Source: Streptomyces roseolilacinus
GTDB lineage: Bacteria; Actinomycetota; Actinomycetes; Streptomycetales; Streptomycetaceae
DNA length: 64,000 nucleotides
Assembly: GCF_014649335.1 (NCBI RefSeq)
Contig: NZ_BMSV01000017.1
Span: forward strand, 1-64,000
Direction: 5' to 3'
Shown here: in pieces, positions 23,560 to 34,993 of the stretch
Position numbering within the stretch: position 1 is the first letter of the stretch
Layout: every line of letters begins with the position of its first letter
The notes under the pieces: model-generated
Databases searched by the model: none
Seen by the model: the letters and a program-made list of their open reading frames with translations, nothing else
What the model was told of the DNA's origin: nothing
Program-made: the position numbers and the translations under genes

Positions 23560-24768
23560 CTACAGGCCCGCGGCCTTGCGCAGGGCGTCGACGCGGTCGG
23601 TGCGCTCCCAGGTGAAGTCGGGCAGCTCGCGGCCGAAGTGGCCGTAGGCCGCGGTCTGGGAGTAGATCGGACGCAGCAGGTCCAGATCACGGATGATCGC
23701 GGCCGGACGCAGGTCGAAGACCTCCGCGATCGCGTTCTCGATCCGCTCCACCTCGACCTTGGCCGTGCCGAAGGTCTCCACGAACAGGCCCACCGGCTCG
23801 GCCTTGCCGATCGCGTAGGCGACCTGGACCTCACACCGCGAGGCCAGCCCGGCCGCCACCACGTTCTTGGCCACCCACCGCATCGCGTAGGCCGCCGAAC
23901 GGTCCACCTTGGACGGGTCCTTGCCCGAGAAGGCACCCCCGCCATGACGGGCCATGCCCCCGTACGTGTCGATGATGATCTTCCGACCGGTCAGACCCGC
24001 GTCCCCCATCGGACCACCGATCTCAAAACGCCCCGTCGGGTTCACCAGCAGCCGGTAGCCCTCCGTCTCCAGCTTGATCCCGTCGTCCAGCAACTGCCCC
24101 AGCACGTGCTCCACGACGAACTCACGGATGTCGGGCGCCAGCAGCGACTCCAGGTCGATGTCACTGGCGTGCTGCGAGGAGACCACCACCGTGTCCAGAC
24201 GGACCGCCTTGTCCCCGTCGTACTCGATCGTCACCTGCGTCTTGCCGTCCGGACGCAGATACGGGATCGTCCCGTTCTTGCGCACCTCCGTCAGACGCCG
24301 CGACAACCGGTGCGCCAGATGGATCGGCAGCGGCATCAGCTCCGGCGTCTCGTCCGACGCGTAGCCGAACATCAACCCCTGGTCACCGGCACCCTGCTGG
24401 TCCAGCTCGTCCTGGTCACCCTCCACCCGCTGCTCGTAGGCCGCGTCGACCCCCTGCGCGATGTCCGGCGACTGCGCACCGATCGACACCGACACCCCAC
24501 ACGAAGCACCGTCGAAACCCTTCTTCGACGAGTCGTAACCGATCTCCAGGATCTTCTCGCGCACCAACGTGGGAATGTCCGCGTACGCCTGGGTGGTCAC
24601 CTCACCGGCCACATGCACCAACCCGGTGGTGATCAGCGTCTCCACCGCCACACGAGAGGACGGGTCCTCCCGCAGCAACGCGTCGAGAATGGTGTCACTG
24701 ATCTGGTCAGCGATCTTGTCGGGATGCCCCTCGGTCACGGACTCCGAGGTGAAAAGACGACGGGACAC
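23560..24768 (-). CDS. metK: S-adenosylmethionine synthetase
   Basis: 402 residues, family-standard. The N-terminal signature FTSESVTEGHPDKIADQISD, the ATP-binding GAGDQGLMFGYA, the P-loop-like GGGAFSGKDPSKVDRSAAY and the metal-binding acids are all present. It makes SAM from methionine and ATP for the cell's methylations. The DNA has visibly lower GC and many wobble C/A choices unlike its neighbours, as often seen in very highly expressed genes. The GTG start gives VSRRLFTSESV. No SAM riboswitch was recognised in the 245-bp upstream gap, where only a small GGGGCGCAGCCCC-like hairpin is visible. Confidence 0.97.
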   Translation of the reverse strand: MSRRLFTSESVTEGHPDKIADQISDTILDALLREDPSSRVAVETLITTGLVHVAGEVTTQAYADIPTLVREKILEIGYDSSKKGFDGASCGVSVSIGAQSPDIAQGVDAAYEQRVEGDQDELDQQGAGDQGLMFGYASDETPELMPLPIHLAHRLSRRLTEVRKNGTIPYLRPDGKTQVTIEYDGDKAVRLDTVVVSSQHASDIDLESLLAPDIREFVVEHVLGQLLDDGIKLETEGYRLLVNPTGRFEIGGPMGDAGLTGRKIIIDTYGGMARHGGGAFSGKDPSKVDRSAAYAMRWVAKNVVAAGLASRCEVQVAYAIGKAEPVGLFVETFGTAKVEVERIENAIAEVFDLRPAAIIRDLDLLRPIYSQTAAYGHFGRELPDFTWERTDRVDALRKAAGL

Positions 24769-25013
24769 AACGCTCCCTGGGTTTGCAGCGGCTGCTGGCT
24801 GATCGTTTGTGGACCGGCAGGGGGCTGCGCCCCGCGTCGTTCCGGGAACAGTTTATCGGGCCCTCTCGGGCAGGGGACCAGGCGTCTCGCACAGCGGAAG
24901 CCTGATTGGCCACATCGTTCCCACCGCCGAAGGCAAGATCACCTTTCCGTACGGGGGGAGTTGCCCCGCCGCCGGGGGTCGGCGGGCTGTGAGGGGAATC
25001 ACGGGATTCACCC

Positions 25014-26222
25014 TCATGGCAGACGGGGCACCACCAGGTCCCACACGGTGTCCGCGAGGTCCTCCTTGGGGCCGTGCGGGACGGGGGTCTCGGTGCCGTC
25101 GGAGCCGAGGACGACGGCCTCGTTCTCCTCGGAACCGAAGGTCCTGCGCTCCCCCACCTCGTTGACGACGAGCAGGTCGCAGCCCTTGCGGCGGAGCTTG
25201 TCGCGGCCGTTCGCGAGGACGTCGTCGGTCTCGGCGGCGAAGCCGACGACGACCTGGCCGGGGCGGGCGCGGTCGGCGGAGAGCTCCGCGAGGACGTCCG
25301 GGTTGCGGACGAGGGCGACGGGCGCGGGCTCCTCGCCCTCCCGCTTCTTGATCTTGCCTTCGGCGTACGCGGCGGGCCGGAAGTCCGCCACGGCCGCGGC
25401 CATGACGACCACGTCGGCGTCGGCGGCGGCCTTCAGGACGGCCTCGCGCAGCTGGAGGGCGGTGCCGACGCGGACGACGTCGACGCCGGCCGGGTCGGGC
25501 ATGCCGGTGTTGGCCTCGACGAGGGTGACGCGGGCGCCGCGCGCGGCGGCGGTGCGGGCGAGGGCGTAGCCCTGCTTGCCGGAGGAACGGTTCCCCAGGT
25601 ACCGGACGGGGTCGAGCGGCTCGCGGGTGCCGCCGGCGCTGACCACCACGTGGCGGCCGGCGAGGTCGGGCTCGGCGGCGCCGCGGGCGAGGACCCGGCG
25701 GCAGACCTCGAAGATCTCGGCGGGGTCGGGGAGGCGGCCCTTGCCCGTGTCGACGCCGGTGAGGCGGCCGACGGCGGGCTCGATGACCACGGCGCCGCGG
25801 CGGCGCAGCGTGGCGACGTTCTCCCGGGTGGCCGGGTGCTCCCACATCTCGGTGTGCATGGCGGGGGCGAAGACGACCGGGCAGCGGGCGGTGAGCAGCG
25901 TGTTGGTGAGGAGGTCGTCGGCGAGGCCGTGGGCGGCCTTGGCGAGCATGTCGGCGGTGCAGGGGGCGACGACGACGAGGTCGGCCGCCTGCCCGATGCG
26001 GACGTGGGGGACCTCGTGGACGTCCTCCCAGACCTGGTCGGAGACCGGGTTGCCGGAGAGCGCGGACCAGGTCGCGGCGCCGACGAAGTGGAGGGCGGAC
26101 GCGGTCGGGACGACCCGTACGTCATGGCCCGACTCGGTCAGCCGGCGCAGCAGCTCGCACGCCTTGTAGGCGGCGATGCCGCCGCTGACTCCGAGGACGA
26201 CCTTGGGCTTGGGCTCGGACAC
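25014..26222 (-). CDS. coaBC: Bifunctional phosphopantothenoylcysteine decarboxylase / phosphopantothenate-cysteine ligase
   Basis: 402 residues. CoaC half (1-190): FMN-binding VVLGVSGGIAAYKACELLRRL, catalytic His region ATWSALSGNP, and PAMHTEMWEHPATREN. CoaB half (195-400): VVVSAGGTREPLDPVRYLGN, AAAVADFRP and the KIKKREGEEP motif with the key lysines. Together they convert 4'-phosphopantothenate to 4'-phosphopantetheine in CoA synthesis. GTG at 26222 is preferred since GGGAGGCGCA immediately precedes it; the open frame to 26273 lacks a site. It lies 150 bp downstream of rpoZ on the same strand. Confidence 0.95.
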   Translation of the reverse strand: MSEPKPKVVLGVSGGIAAYKACELLRRLTESGHDVRVVPTASALHFVGAATWSALSGNPVSDQVWEDVHEVPHVRIGQAADLVVVAPCTADMLAKAAHGLADDLLTNTLLTARCPVVFAPAMHTEMWEHPATRENVATLRRRGAVVIEPAVGRLTGVDTGKGRLPDPAEIFEVCRRVLARGAAEPDLAGRHVVVSAGGTREPLDPVRYLGNRSSGKQGYALARTAAARGARVTLVEANTGMPDPAGVDVVRVGTALQLREAVLKAAADADVVVMAAAVADFRPAAYAEGKIKKREGEEPAPVALVRNPDVLAELSADRARPGQVVVGFAAETDDVLANGRDKLRRKGCDLLVVNEVGERRTFGSEENEAVVLGSDGTETPVPHGPKEDLADTVWDLVVPRLP

Positions 26223-26372
26223 TGCGCCTCCCGCTCTGAGGGTTGGTACGGCGTCCCGGCTTCGGGGCCGCACGGCCTCCGGGACCGCACGGCCACCGGA
26301 CGTCGCGCCTTCCGGGACACACCGCAGGCCCGGCGGACGCCCGCCGGGCCTGGTGATGACGTAAGGACGCGC

Positions 26373-26645
26373 TTACTGCGCCGGGCCCTCGACGGCCTCG
26401 GAGGTCAGCAGGCCCGCGTTGATCTCCCGCAGGGCGATCGAGAGGGGCTTCTCGTGGACGTGGGTGTCCACCAGCGGACCGACGTACTCGAGCAGGCCCT
26501 CACCGAGCTGCGAGTAGTACGCGTTGATCTGCCGCGCGCGCTTGGCCGCGTAGATCACGAGGCTGTACTTCGAGTCAGTGGCCTCGAGCAGCTCGTCGAT
26601 CGGCGGGTTGATGATGCCCTCGGGCGCGGTGATGGAAGAGGACAC
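26373..26645 (-). CDS. rpoZ: RNA polymerase omega subunit
   Basis: 90 residues, typical for actinobacterial omega. Conserved IINPPIDELLEATDSKYSL and YAAKRARQINAYY followed by KPLSIALREINAG are seen. It stabilises the beta' subunit and takes part in ppGpp sensing in other bacteria. GTG start at 26645 with GGAAGG upstream. It lies 32 bp after gmk on the same strand, the classic gmk-rpoZ pair. Confidence 0.96.
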   Translation of the reverse strand: MSSSITAPEGIINPPIDELLEATDSKYSLVIYAAKRARQINAYYSQLGEGLLEYVGPLVDTHVHEKPLSIALREINAGLLTSEAVEGPAQ

Positions 26646-26677
26646 GCTCTACCTTCCGAAAAAGTGGACAAAGAGAA

Positions 26678-27271
26678 TCAGACAACGTCCATCAAGGCTA
26701 GCAGCTCACGTGCCACGTCCTCGACGGAGGTGTTGACCAGGGTGACGTCGAACTCGGACTCGGCCGCGAGCTCGACCTTGGCCGCCTCCAGGCGCCGCTC
26801 GATGACCTCGGGCGACTCGGTGCCGCGGCCGGTGAGCCGGCGGACCAGCTCGTCCCAGCTCGGCGGGGCCAGGAAGACCAGCTGCGCGTCGGGCATGGAC
26901 TCGCGCACCAGCCGGGCGCCCTGGAGGTCGATCTCCAGGAGGACGGGCTCGCCGGCCTCCAGCCGGTCCTGGACGGCCCGGCGCGGCGTGCCGTAGCGGT
27001 TGCCGGCGAACTCGGCCCACTCCAGCAGTTCGCCGTTGGCGATGAGCTTGTCGAACTCGTCGTCCGTGACGAAGTGGTACTGCACGCCGTCCTGCTCGCC
27101 GGGACGCGGCGTGCGGGTCGTGGCCGACACCGAGAGCCAGACCTCCGGGTGGACCTTGCGCATATGGGCGACGACCGTGCTCTTGCCGACCCCGGAGGGG
27201 CCGGAGAGCACGGTCAGCCGCGGACGTACGACCGGGGGCTCGGGGGTCGTCCCCCGGGATGTTGCAGCCAT
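26678..27271 (-). CDS. gmk: Guanylate kinase
   Basis: 197 residues. P-loop LSGPSGVGKSTVVAHM, GMP-binding LSVSATTRTPRPGEQDGVQYHFV, LLEWAEFAGNRYGTP and LEIDLQGARLVRESMPD are all present. It phosphorylates GMP to GDP. A 15-residue Pro-rich N-terminus precedes the P-loop. ATG at 27271. It lies 51 bp downstream of the sIHF gene and is probably co-transcribed with it and with rpoZ. Confidence 0.97.
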   Translation of the reverse strand: MAATSRGTTPEPPVVRPRLTVLSGPSGVGKSTVVAHMRKVHPEVWLSVSATTRTPRPGEQDGVQYHFVTDDEFDKLIANGELLEWAEFAGNRYGTPRRAVQDRLEAGEPVLLEIDLQGARLVRESMPDAQLVFLAPPSWDELVRRLTGRGTESPEVIERRLEAAKVELAAESEFDVTLVNTSVEDVARELLALMDVV

Positions 27272-27322
27272 GGGGCGATTATTCCAGCTTCCGGGAGTGT
27301 CCCGGACGCCAGGTATCGGCCG

Positions 27323-27646
27323 TCAGGCCTTGGAGCCGCCGAATTCACGCTCCAGGGACGCGATCTGGTTGGAGCCGAGCCCGCGCACGCGGCGGCTCTC
27401 GGAGATGCCCAGCCGCTCCATGATCTGCTTGGCGCGGACCTTGCCCACGCCCGGCAGGGACTCCAGGAGGGCGGAGACCTTCATCTTGCCGATGACGTCG
27501 TTCTCCTGGCCCTGCTTGATGACCTCGTGGAGCGAGGCGCCGGAGTGCTTGAGTCGATTCTTGACCTCGGCCCGCTCCCGGCGAGCCGCGGCGGCCTTTT
27601 CGAGCGCGGCTGCGCGCTGTTCAGGGGTAAGGGGCGGAAGAGCCAC
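27323..27646 (-). CDS. ihf: Streptomyces integration host factor (sIHF/mIHF family)
   Basis: 107 residues. A long N-terminal helix rich in Ala/Arg/Glu (LTPEQRAAALEKAAAARRER) is followed by a helix-two-turn-helix DNA-binding core (VSALLESLPGVGKVRAKQIM, RVRGLGSN). It equals the S. coelicolor sIHF length. This small nucleoid protein binds DNA non-specifically, constrains supercoils, and affects sporulation and antibiotic production. GTG at 27646 is chosen over the longer open frame because of family length. A good vegetative-type promoter lies 48 bp upstream. Confidence 0.95.
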   Translation of the reverse strand: MALPPLTPEQRAAALEKAAAARRERAEVKNRLKHSGASLHEVIKQGQENDVIGKMKVSALLESLPGVGKVRAKQIMERLGISESRRVRGLGSNQIASLEREFGGSKA

Positions 27647-27976
27647 GCCTACGTCACCTCGGATGTCGAACTGTCGGATACGGACCGGTGAGGAACCTAG
27701 TCGGCCCACACCAAGGGAGCAACGAGCAACGCAGTGACGCTGCGAACGCTGACTCTCGTCGGAGACTAGCGGCCAAGGCCGCCCGAGTCAGCGAGAACAG
27801 CGGAAAAGTCCTGGTCAGCATCGATCCTGCCCGACAAACGCGACATAACGCCCCCGTTTGGGGCCCGAATCCGTCAACAACCGCCACGGGCCGTTCCGCG
27901 GGCGCCGCGCGGGGCGGGACCGGGCGCCCGCCTGGCGGGACGGGCACCCGTGAGGTACATCACAGTATCCGCGGGC
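27647..27976. other. 330-bp gap between pyrF and ihf with nested palindromes
   Basis: No gene is supported. Upstream of the ihf promoter lies a nested structure: CGCTGACTC (27747-27755) pairs with GAGTCAGCG (27785-27793) around an inner GCGGCC-aa-GGCCGC hairpin (27769-27782), and a separate CGCAG-tgacg-CTGCG sits at 27730-27744. The stretch 27690-27860 is less GC-rich than its surroundings. It may hold the pyr-operon terminator, operators for ihf, or both. Confidence 0.45.
27694..27722 (-). promoter_or_regulatory. Vegetative-type promoter for ihf-gmk-rpoZ
   Basis: On the minus strand TTGCTC (27717-27722) and TAGGTT (27694-27699) are separated by exactly 17 bp, a fair match to the HrdB consensus. 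RNA would start about 40 nt before the ihf GTG. Confidence 0.5.
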
Positions 27977-28816
27977 TCAGCCGCCGACGGCGGCGCGCAC
28001 CTCGTCCGCGTACCGCTGCGCCGCGTCCCGCAGGGCCGCCGCGTCCGGGCCCTGCCGCAGGACGCCGCGGCTGACGTTCGGGACGACGTTGCGCACGGCG
28101 GCGCCGAAGACGCCCGGCAGGTCCGCCGGGGTGGCGCCCTGGGCGCCGATGCCCGGCGCCAGGAGGGGGCCGTTGACGTCCAGGTCGAAGGAGGACAGGT
28201 CGCCGAGGGTGGCGCCGACGACCGCGCCGAAGGAGCCCATGGGGGTCTCCCCCGCGTTCTCCTCGGCGAGGTGCGCCAGCACGGTCGCCCCGACGGTCCG
28301 CCCGTCCTCGCGCACGGCCCGCTGGACCTCGGCGCCCTCCGGGTTGGAGGTCAGGGCGAGGACGAACAGGCCGGCGCCGCTCTCGCGCGCGAGGTCGACG
28401 GCCGGCTTCAGGGAGCCGTAGCCCAGGTACGGGGAGACGGTCAGCGCGTCCGAGAACAGCGGCGAGTCCTCGCGCAGGAACGTCTCGGCGTACGCGGCCA
28501 TGGTGGAGCCGATGTCACCGCGCTTGGCGTCCATGACGACGAGGGCGCCCGCCTCCCGCAGGTCGGCGACGGCCCTCTCCAGGACCGCGACGCCGCGCGA
28601 GCCGAACCGCTCGAAGAAGGCGCTCTGCGGCTTGAAGACGGCCACGGTGCCGGCCAGCGCCTCCACCACGGTGCGGGTGAAGGTCTCCAGGCCGCCGACG
28701 TCGTCCGCGAGGCCCCAGGCGGAGAGCAGGGAGGCGTGCGGGTCGATGCCGACGCAGAGCGGGCCGCGTGCGTCCATGGCCTCGCGCAGGCGGGCGCCGA
28801 AGGGTGCGGGGGTCAC
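27977..28816 (-). CDS. pyrF: Orotidine 5'-phosphate decarboxylase
   Basis: 279 residues, the long type-2 form found in actinobacteria. Catalytic VMDAKRGDIGSTMAAYAE, substrate motif GIDPHASLLSAWGL and C-terminal APGIGAQGATPADL are seen. It makes UMP from OMP, the last step of the pathway. GTG at 28816 overlaps the pyrD stop as GTGA. It is the last gene of the pyr operon; 330 bp follow before the next gene on this strand. Confidence 0.95.
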   Translation of the reverse strand: MTPAPFGARLREAMDARGPLCVGIDPHASLLSAWGLADDVGGLETFTRTVVEALAGTVAVFKPQSAFFERFGSRGVAVLERAVADLREAGALVVMDAKRGDIGSTMAAYAETFLREDSPLFSDALTVSPYLGYGSLKPAVDLARESGAGLFVLALTSNPEGAEVQRAVREDGRTVGATVLAHLAEENAGETPMGSFGAVVGATLGDLSSFDLDVNGPLLAPGIGAQGATPADLPGVFGAAVRNVVPNVSRGVLRQGPDAAALRDAAQRYADEVRAAVGG

Positions 28817-29922
28817 TGGACGGCCTTTCGGGTGTCCGCGCCGACGGCGTCGGCGAGGGTGGCGTACGGGGAGGCCTTCAGCCGGGCCGCGAGGCCCTTG
28901 CGGACGGCGCGGGCGTAGAAGGGGCCCTCGTAGATGAAGGCGCTGTAGCCCTGTACGAGGGTGGCGCCGGCGAGGATGCGCCGCCAGGCGTCCTCGGCGT
29001 TCTCGACGCCGCCGACGCCCACGAGGACGAGCCGGTCGCCCACGCGCGCGTAGAGGCGGCGCAGGACCTCCAGGGACCGCTCCTTGAGGGGGGCGCCGGA
29101 CAGGCCGCCGGTCTCCGCGACGAGCGCCGGGTCGGAGACGAGGCCCAGGCCGTCGCGGGCGATGGTGGTGTTGGTGGCGATGATCCCGTCCAGGCCCAGC
29201 TCCACGGCGAGGTCGGCGACGGCGTCGACGTCCTCGTCGGCCAGGTCGGGGGCGATCTTCACCAGGAGCGGGACTCGGCGGTCGGTGACCGTGCGGTCGG
29301 CGGCCTCCCGGACGGCGGTGAGCAGCGGCCGGAGCGCCTCGGTGGCCTGGAGGTCGCGCAGGCCGGGCGTGTTGGGCGAGGAGACGTTGACGACGAGGTA
29401 GTCGGCGTGGCCGGCCAGGCGCTCGGTGGACTTCACGTAGTCCGCGACGGCCTCGGCCTCGGGGACGGCCTTGGTCTTGCCGATGTTGACGCCGACGGCC
29501 GTCCTGAAGACCGGCACGCGCTCGCGCAGCCGCCGCGCCACGGCGGCGGAGCCCTCGTTGTTGAAGCCCATGCGGTTGATCAGGGCGCGGTCCGGAACCA
29601 GGCGGAAGAGGCGCTTCTTGGGGTTGCCGGGCTGCGGCTCGCCGGTGACGGTGCCGATCTCGACGTGGTCGAAGCCCAGCATCGCCATGCCGTCGATCGC
29701 GACGGCGTTCTTGTCGAAGCCGGCGGCCAGCCCGAAGGGGCCGTGCATGCGCAGGCCGAGGGCCTCGGTGCGCAGCTCCCTGGGGCGGGGCGCGAGGACG
29801 GCGGCGGCGAGGGTGCGCAGCACGGGGACGCCGGCCAGGAGGCGGATCCAGCGGACGGCCGCGTGGTGGGCGCGCTCCGGGTCCATCCGCTTGAAGACGA
29901 GGTGGAAGAAGAGTTCGTACAT
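28813..29922 (-). CDS. pyrD: Quinone-dependent dihydroorotate dehydrogenase (class 2)
   Basis: 369 residues from ATG 29922 (MYELFFHLVFKRMDPERAHH, the usual N-terminal membrane/quinone helix); an ATG at 29940 adds six residues, with no better ribosome site. FMN barrel motifs: LAAGFDKNAVAIDGM, PGNPKKRLFRL, NRMGFNNEGS, VVNVSSPNTPGLRDLQ with the catalytic Ser of class 2, and GVGGVENAEDAW. It oxidises dihydroorotate to orotate, passing electrons to quinone at the membrane. It lies 61 bp after carB and overlaps pyrF. Confidence 0.94.
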   Translation of the reverse strand: MYELFFHLVFKRMDPERAHHAAVRWIRLLAGVPVLRTLAAAVLAPRPRELRTEALGLRMHGPFGLAAGFDKNAVAIDGMAMLGFDHVEIGTVTGEPQPGNPKKRLFRLVPDRALINRMGFNNEGSAAVARRLRERVPVFRTAVGVNIGKTKAVPEAEAVADYVKSTERLAGHADYLVVNVSSPNTPGLRDLQATEALRPLLTAVREAADRTVTDRRVPLLVKIAPDLADEDVDAVADLAVELGLDGIIATNTTIARDGLGLVSDPALVAETGGLSGAPLKERSLEVLRRLYARVGDRLVLVGVGGVENAEDAWRRILAGATLVQGYSAFIYEGPFYARAVRKGLAARLKASPYATLADAVGADTRKAVQ

Positions 29923-29983
29923 CTCGGTGGGTGTCCTCATGAGGAGGGGGACACCGCGGTGGCGGTGTCCCCCTCGTGGGCTG

Positions 29984-33284
<3,301 letters not shown>

Positions 33285-33292
<8 letters not shown>

Positions 33293-34424
33293 GCTCGGCC
33301 TCCATCAGGGAAACGAAGCGGTCGAACAGGTACGCGGCGTCGTGGGGACCCGCGGCCGCTTCGGGGTGGTACTGGACGCTGAAGGCCGGCTGGTCGAGCA
33401 GCTGGAGGCCCTCCACCACGTTGTCGTTGAGGCAGACGTGGGAGACCTCGGCGCGGCCGTAGGGGGTGTCGGACACCTGGTCGAGCGGGGCGTCGACGGC
33501 GAAGCCGTGGTTGTGCGCGGTGACCTCGACCTTGCCGGTCGTACGGTCCTGCACGGGCTGGTTGATGCCGCGGTGGCCGTACTTCAGCTTGTAGGTGCCG
33601 AAGCCGAGGGCGCGGCCGAGGATCTGGTTGCCGAAGCAGATGCCGAACAGGGGCGTCCTGCGCTCCAGGACGGCGCGCATGACGGCGACCGGGTGGTCGG
33701 CGGTGGCGGGGTCGCCGGGGCCGTTGGAGAAGAACACGCCGTCGGGGGCGACGGCGTACACGTCGTCGGCGGTGGCGGTGGCGGGCAGGACGTGCACCTC
33801 GATGCCGCGCTCGGCCATCCGCTGCGGGGTCATGCCCTTGATGCCGAGGTCGACGGCGGCGACGGTGAACTTCTTCTCGCCGATCGCGGGGACGACGTAC
33901 GGCTCCTTGGTGGCGACCTCGGCGGAGAGGTCGGCGCCCTTCATCTGCGGCTGCGCCCGGACCTTGGCGAGCATGTCGGCGTCCCCGGTGACGGCGTCGC
34001 CGGAGAAGACGCCGACACGCATGGCGCCGCTCTCGCGCAGGTGGCGGGTGAGGGCGCGGGTGTCGATGCCGCTGATGCCGACGACGCCCTGGCGCTCCAG
34101 CTCCTCGTCGAGGGAGCGCCGGGAGCGCCAGTTGGAGGGGGTGCGGGCGGGGTCGCGGACGACGTACCCGGAGACCCAGATGCGGGCGGACTCGTGGTCC
34201 TCGTCGTTGACGCCGGTGTTGCCGACGTGCGGGGCCGTCATGACGACGACCTGGCGGTGGTAGGAGGGGTCGGTCAGGGTCTCCTGGTACCCGGTCATGC
34301 CGGTGGAGAAGACGGCCTCGCCGAACGTCTCCCCCACGGCCCCGTAGGCGCGGCCGCGGAAGCTGCGGCCGTCCTCCAGGACGAGGACGGCGGGAACCCT
34401 GGTTCCCCGGGTGGAGGTCGTCAT
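33285..34424 (-). CDS. carA: Carbamoyl-phosphate synthase small subunit
   Basis: 379 residues. The N-terminal CPSase_sm domain (LVLEDGRSFRGRAYGAVGET) is followed by the class-I glutamine amidotransferase domain with nucleophile Cys in FGICFGNQILGRALG and the catalytic His-Glu in SVQYHPEAAAGP. It hydrolyses glutamine and channels ammonia to CarB. ATG at 34424 overlaps the preceding membrane-protein gene by 4 bp (ATGA); the open frame beyond is spurious. Confidence 0.97.
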
Positions 34425-34993
34425 CGTGCGGCGCCTTCCGTCGTGGTGTTCTCGGTGCTGAGTGAGGTGAGGGCGGTGACCCATGCGGGGTGCTCGGCTG
34501 CCCGGTCGGAGCGGAAGCCGGAGTCGATCAGCTGGTCGCCGTGGGCCCAGGTGACGACCAGCAGGCCGCCTTCGGTGAGGACCTTGCCGGCGATGCCCTT
34601 GTCGAGCCGTGCCCCGCGCAGCCGGTCGGCCGGGACGAAGAAGTCGGTGGCCCCGGGGCGTACGACCTCCAGGCCCGCGTCCGTCAGGGTGAGCTCGGCG
34701 TGGCTGCGGGTGCCGAGGCCGTGCGCCACGATCCGCTCCAGCCACTGCCCGGCCACGGTGGACCCGTGGTAGCGGCCGCTGAGGGTGAGGCGCGTCTCAC
34801 CGGGGTTCTCGGGCGCGGTGGGCAGCTCGGGCAGGGCGGACTGCAGGCTGACGCGCCACTTCCAGCCCTGGCGCATCAGCCAGTAGGCGAGGGCCACGAA
34901 GAGGAGCAGTACGCCGACCCAGCCGAGGCGGGCGGTCCAGTCGGTCACCTCGGCCGACCGGGGTTCGGCGGCGAGGGGGATCAGAGTTGTCAC
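34421..34993 (-). CDS. Membrane-anchored protein embedded in the pyr operon, function unknown
   Basis: 190 residues. One transmembrane helix at about 24-41 (LGWVGVLLLFVALAYWLM) is followed by a soluble, mostly beta domain (RLTLSGRYHGSTVAGQWLERI, AELTLTDAGLEVVRPGATDFFVPADRLRG) that looks PH-like. It is linked to pyrC and carA by GTGA and ATGA overlaps, so it is translated with them. Streptomyces pyr operons usually carry this gene at this place. A role in locating or modulating the CPSase/DHOase enzymes is possible but unproven. Confidence 0.85.
   Translation of the reverse strand: MTTLIPLAAEPRSAEVTDWTARLGWVGVLLLFVALAYWLMRQGWKWRVSLQSALPELPTAPENPGETRLTLSGRYHGSTVAGQWLERIVAHGLGTRSHAELTLTDAGLEVVRPGATDFFVPADRLRGARLDKGIAGKVLTEGGLLVVTWAHGDQLIDSGFRSDRAAEHPAWVTALTSLSTENTTTEGAAR

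Noticed and set aside
24769..25013. Possible SAM riboswitch upstream of metK
   Set aside because: No SAM-I, SAM-II or SAM-IV core could be recognised; only a small GC hairpin is visible.
27688..28074. Small plus-strand frame (128 codons) in the pyrF-ihf gap
   Set aside because: It runs antisense into pyrF, has no Shine-Dalgarno, and covers the ihf promoter and palindromes.
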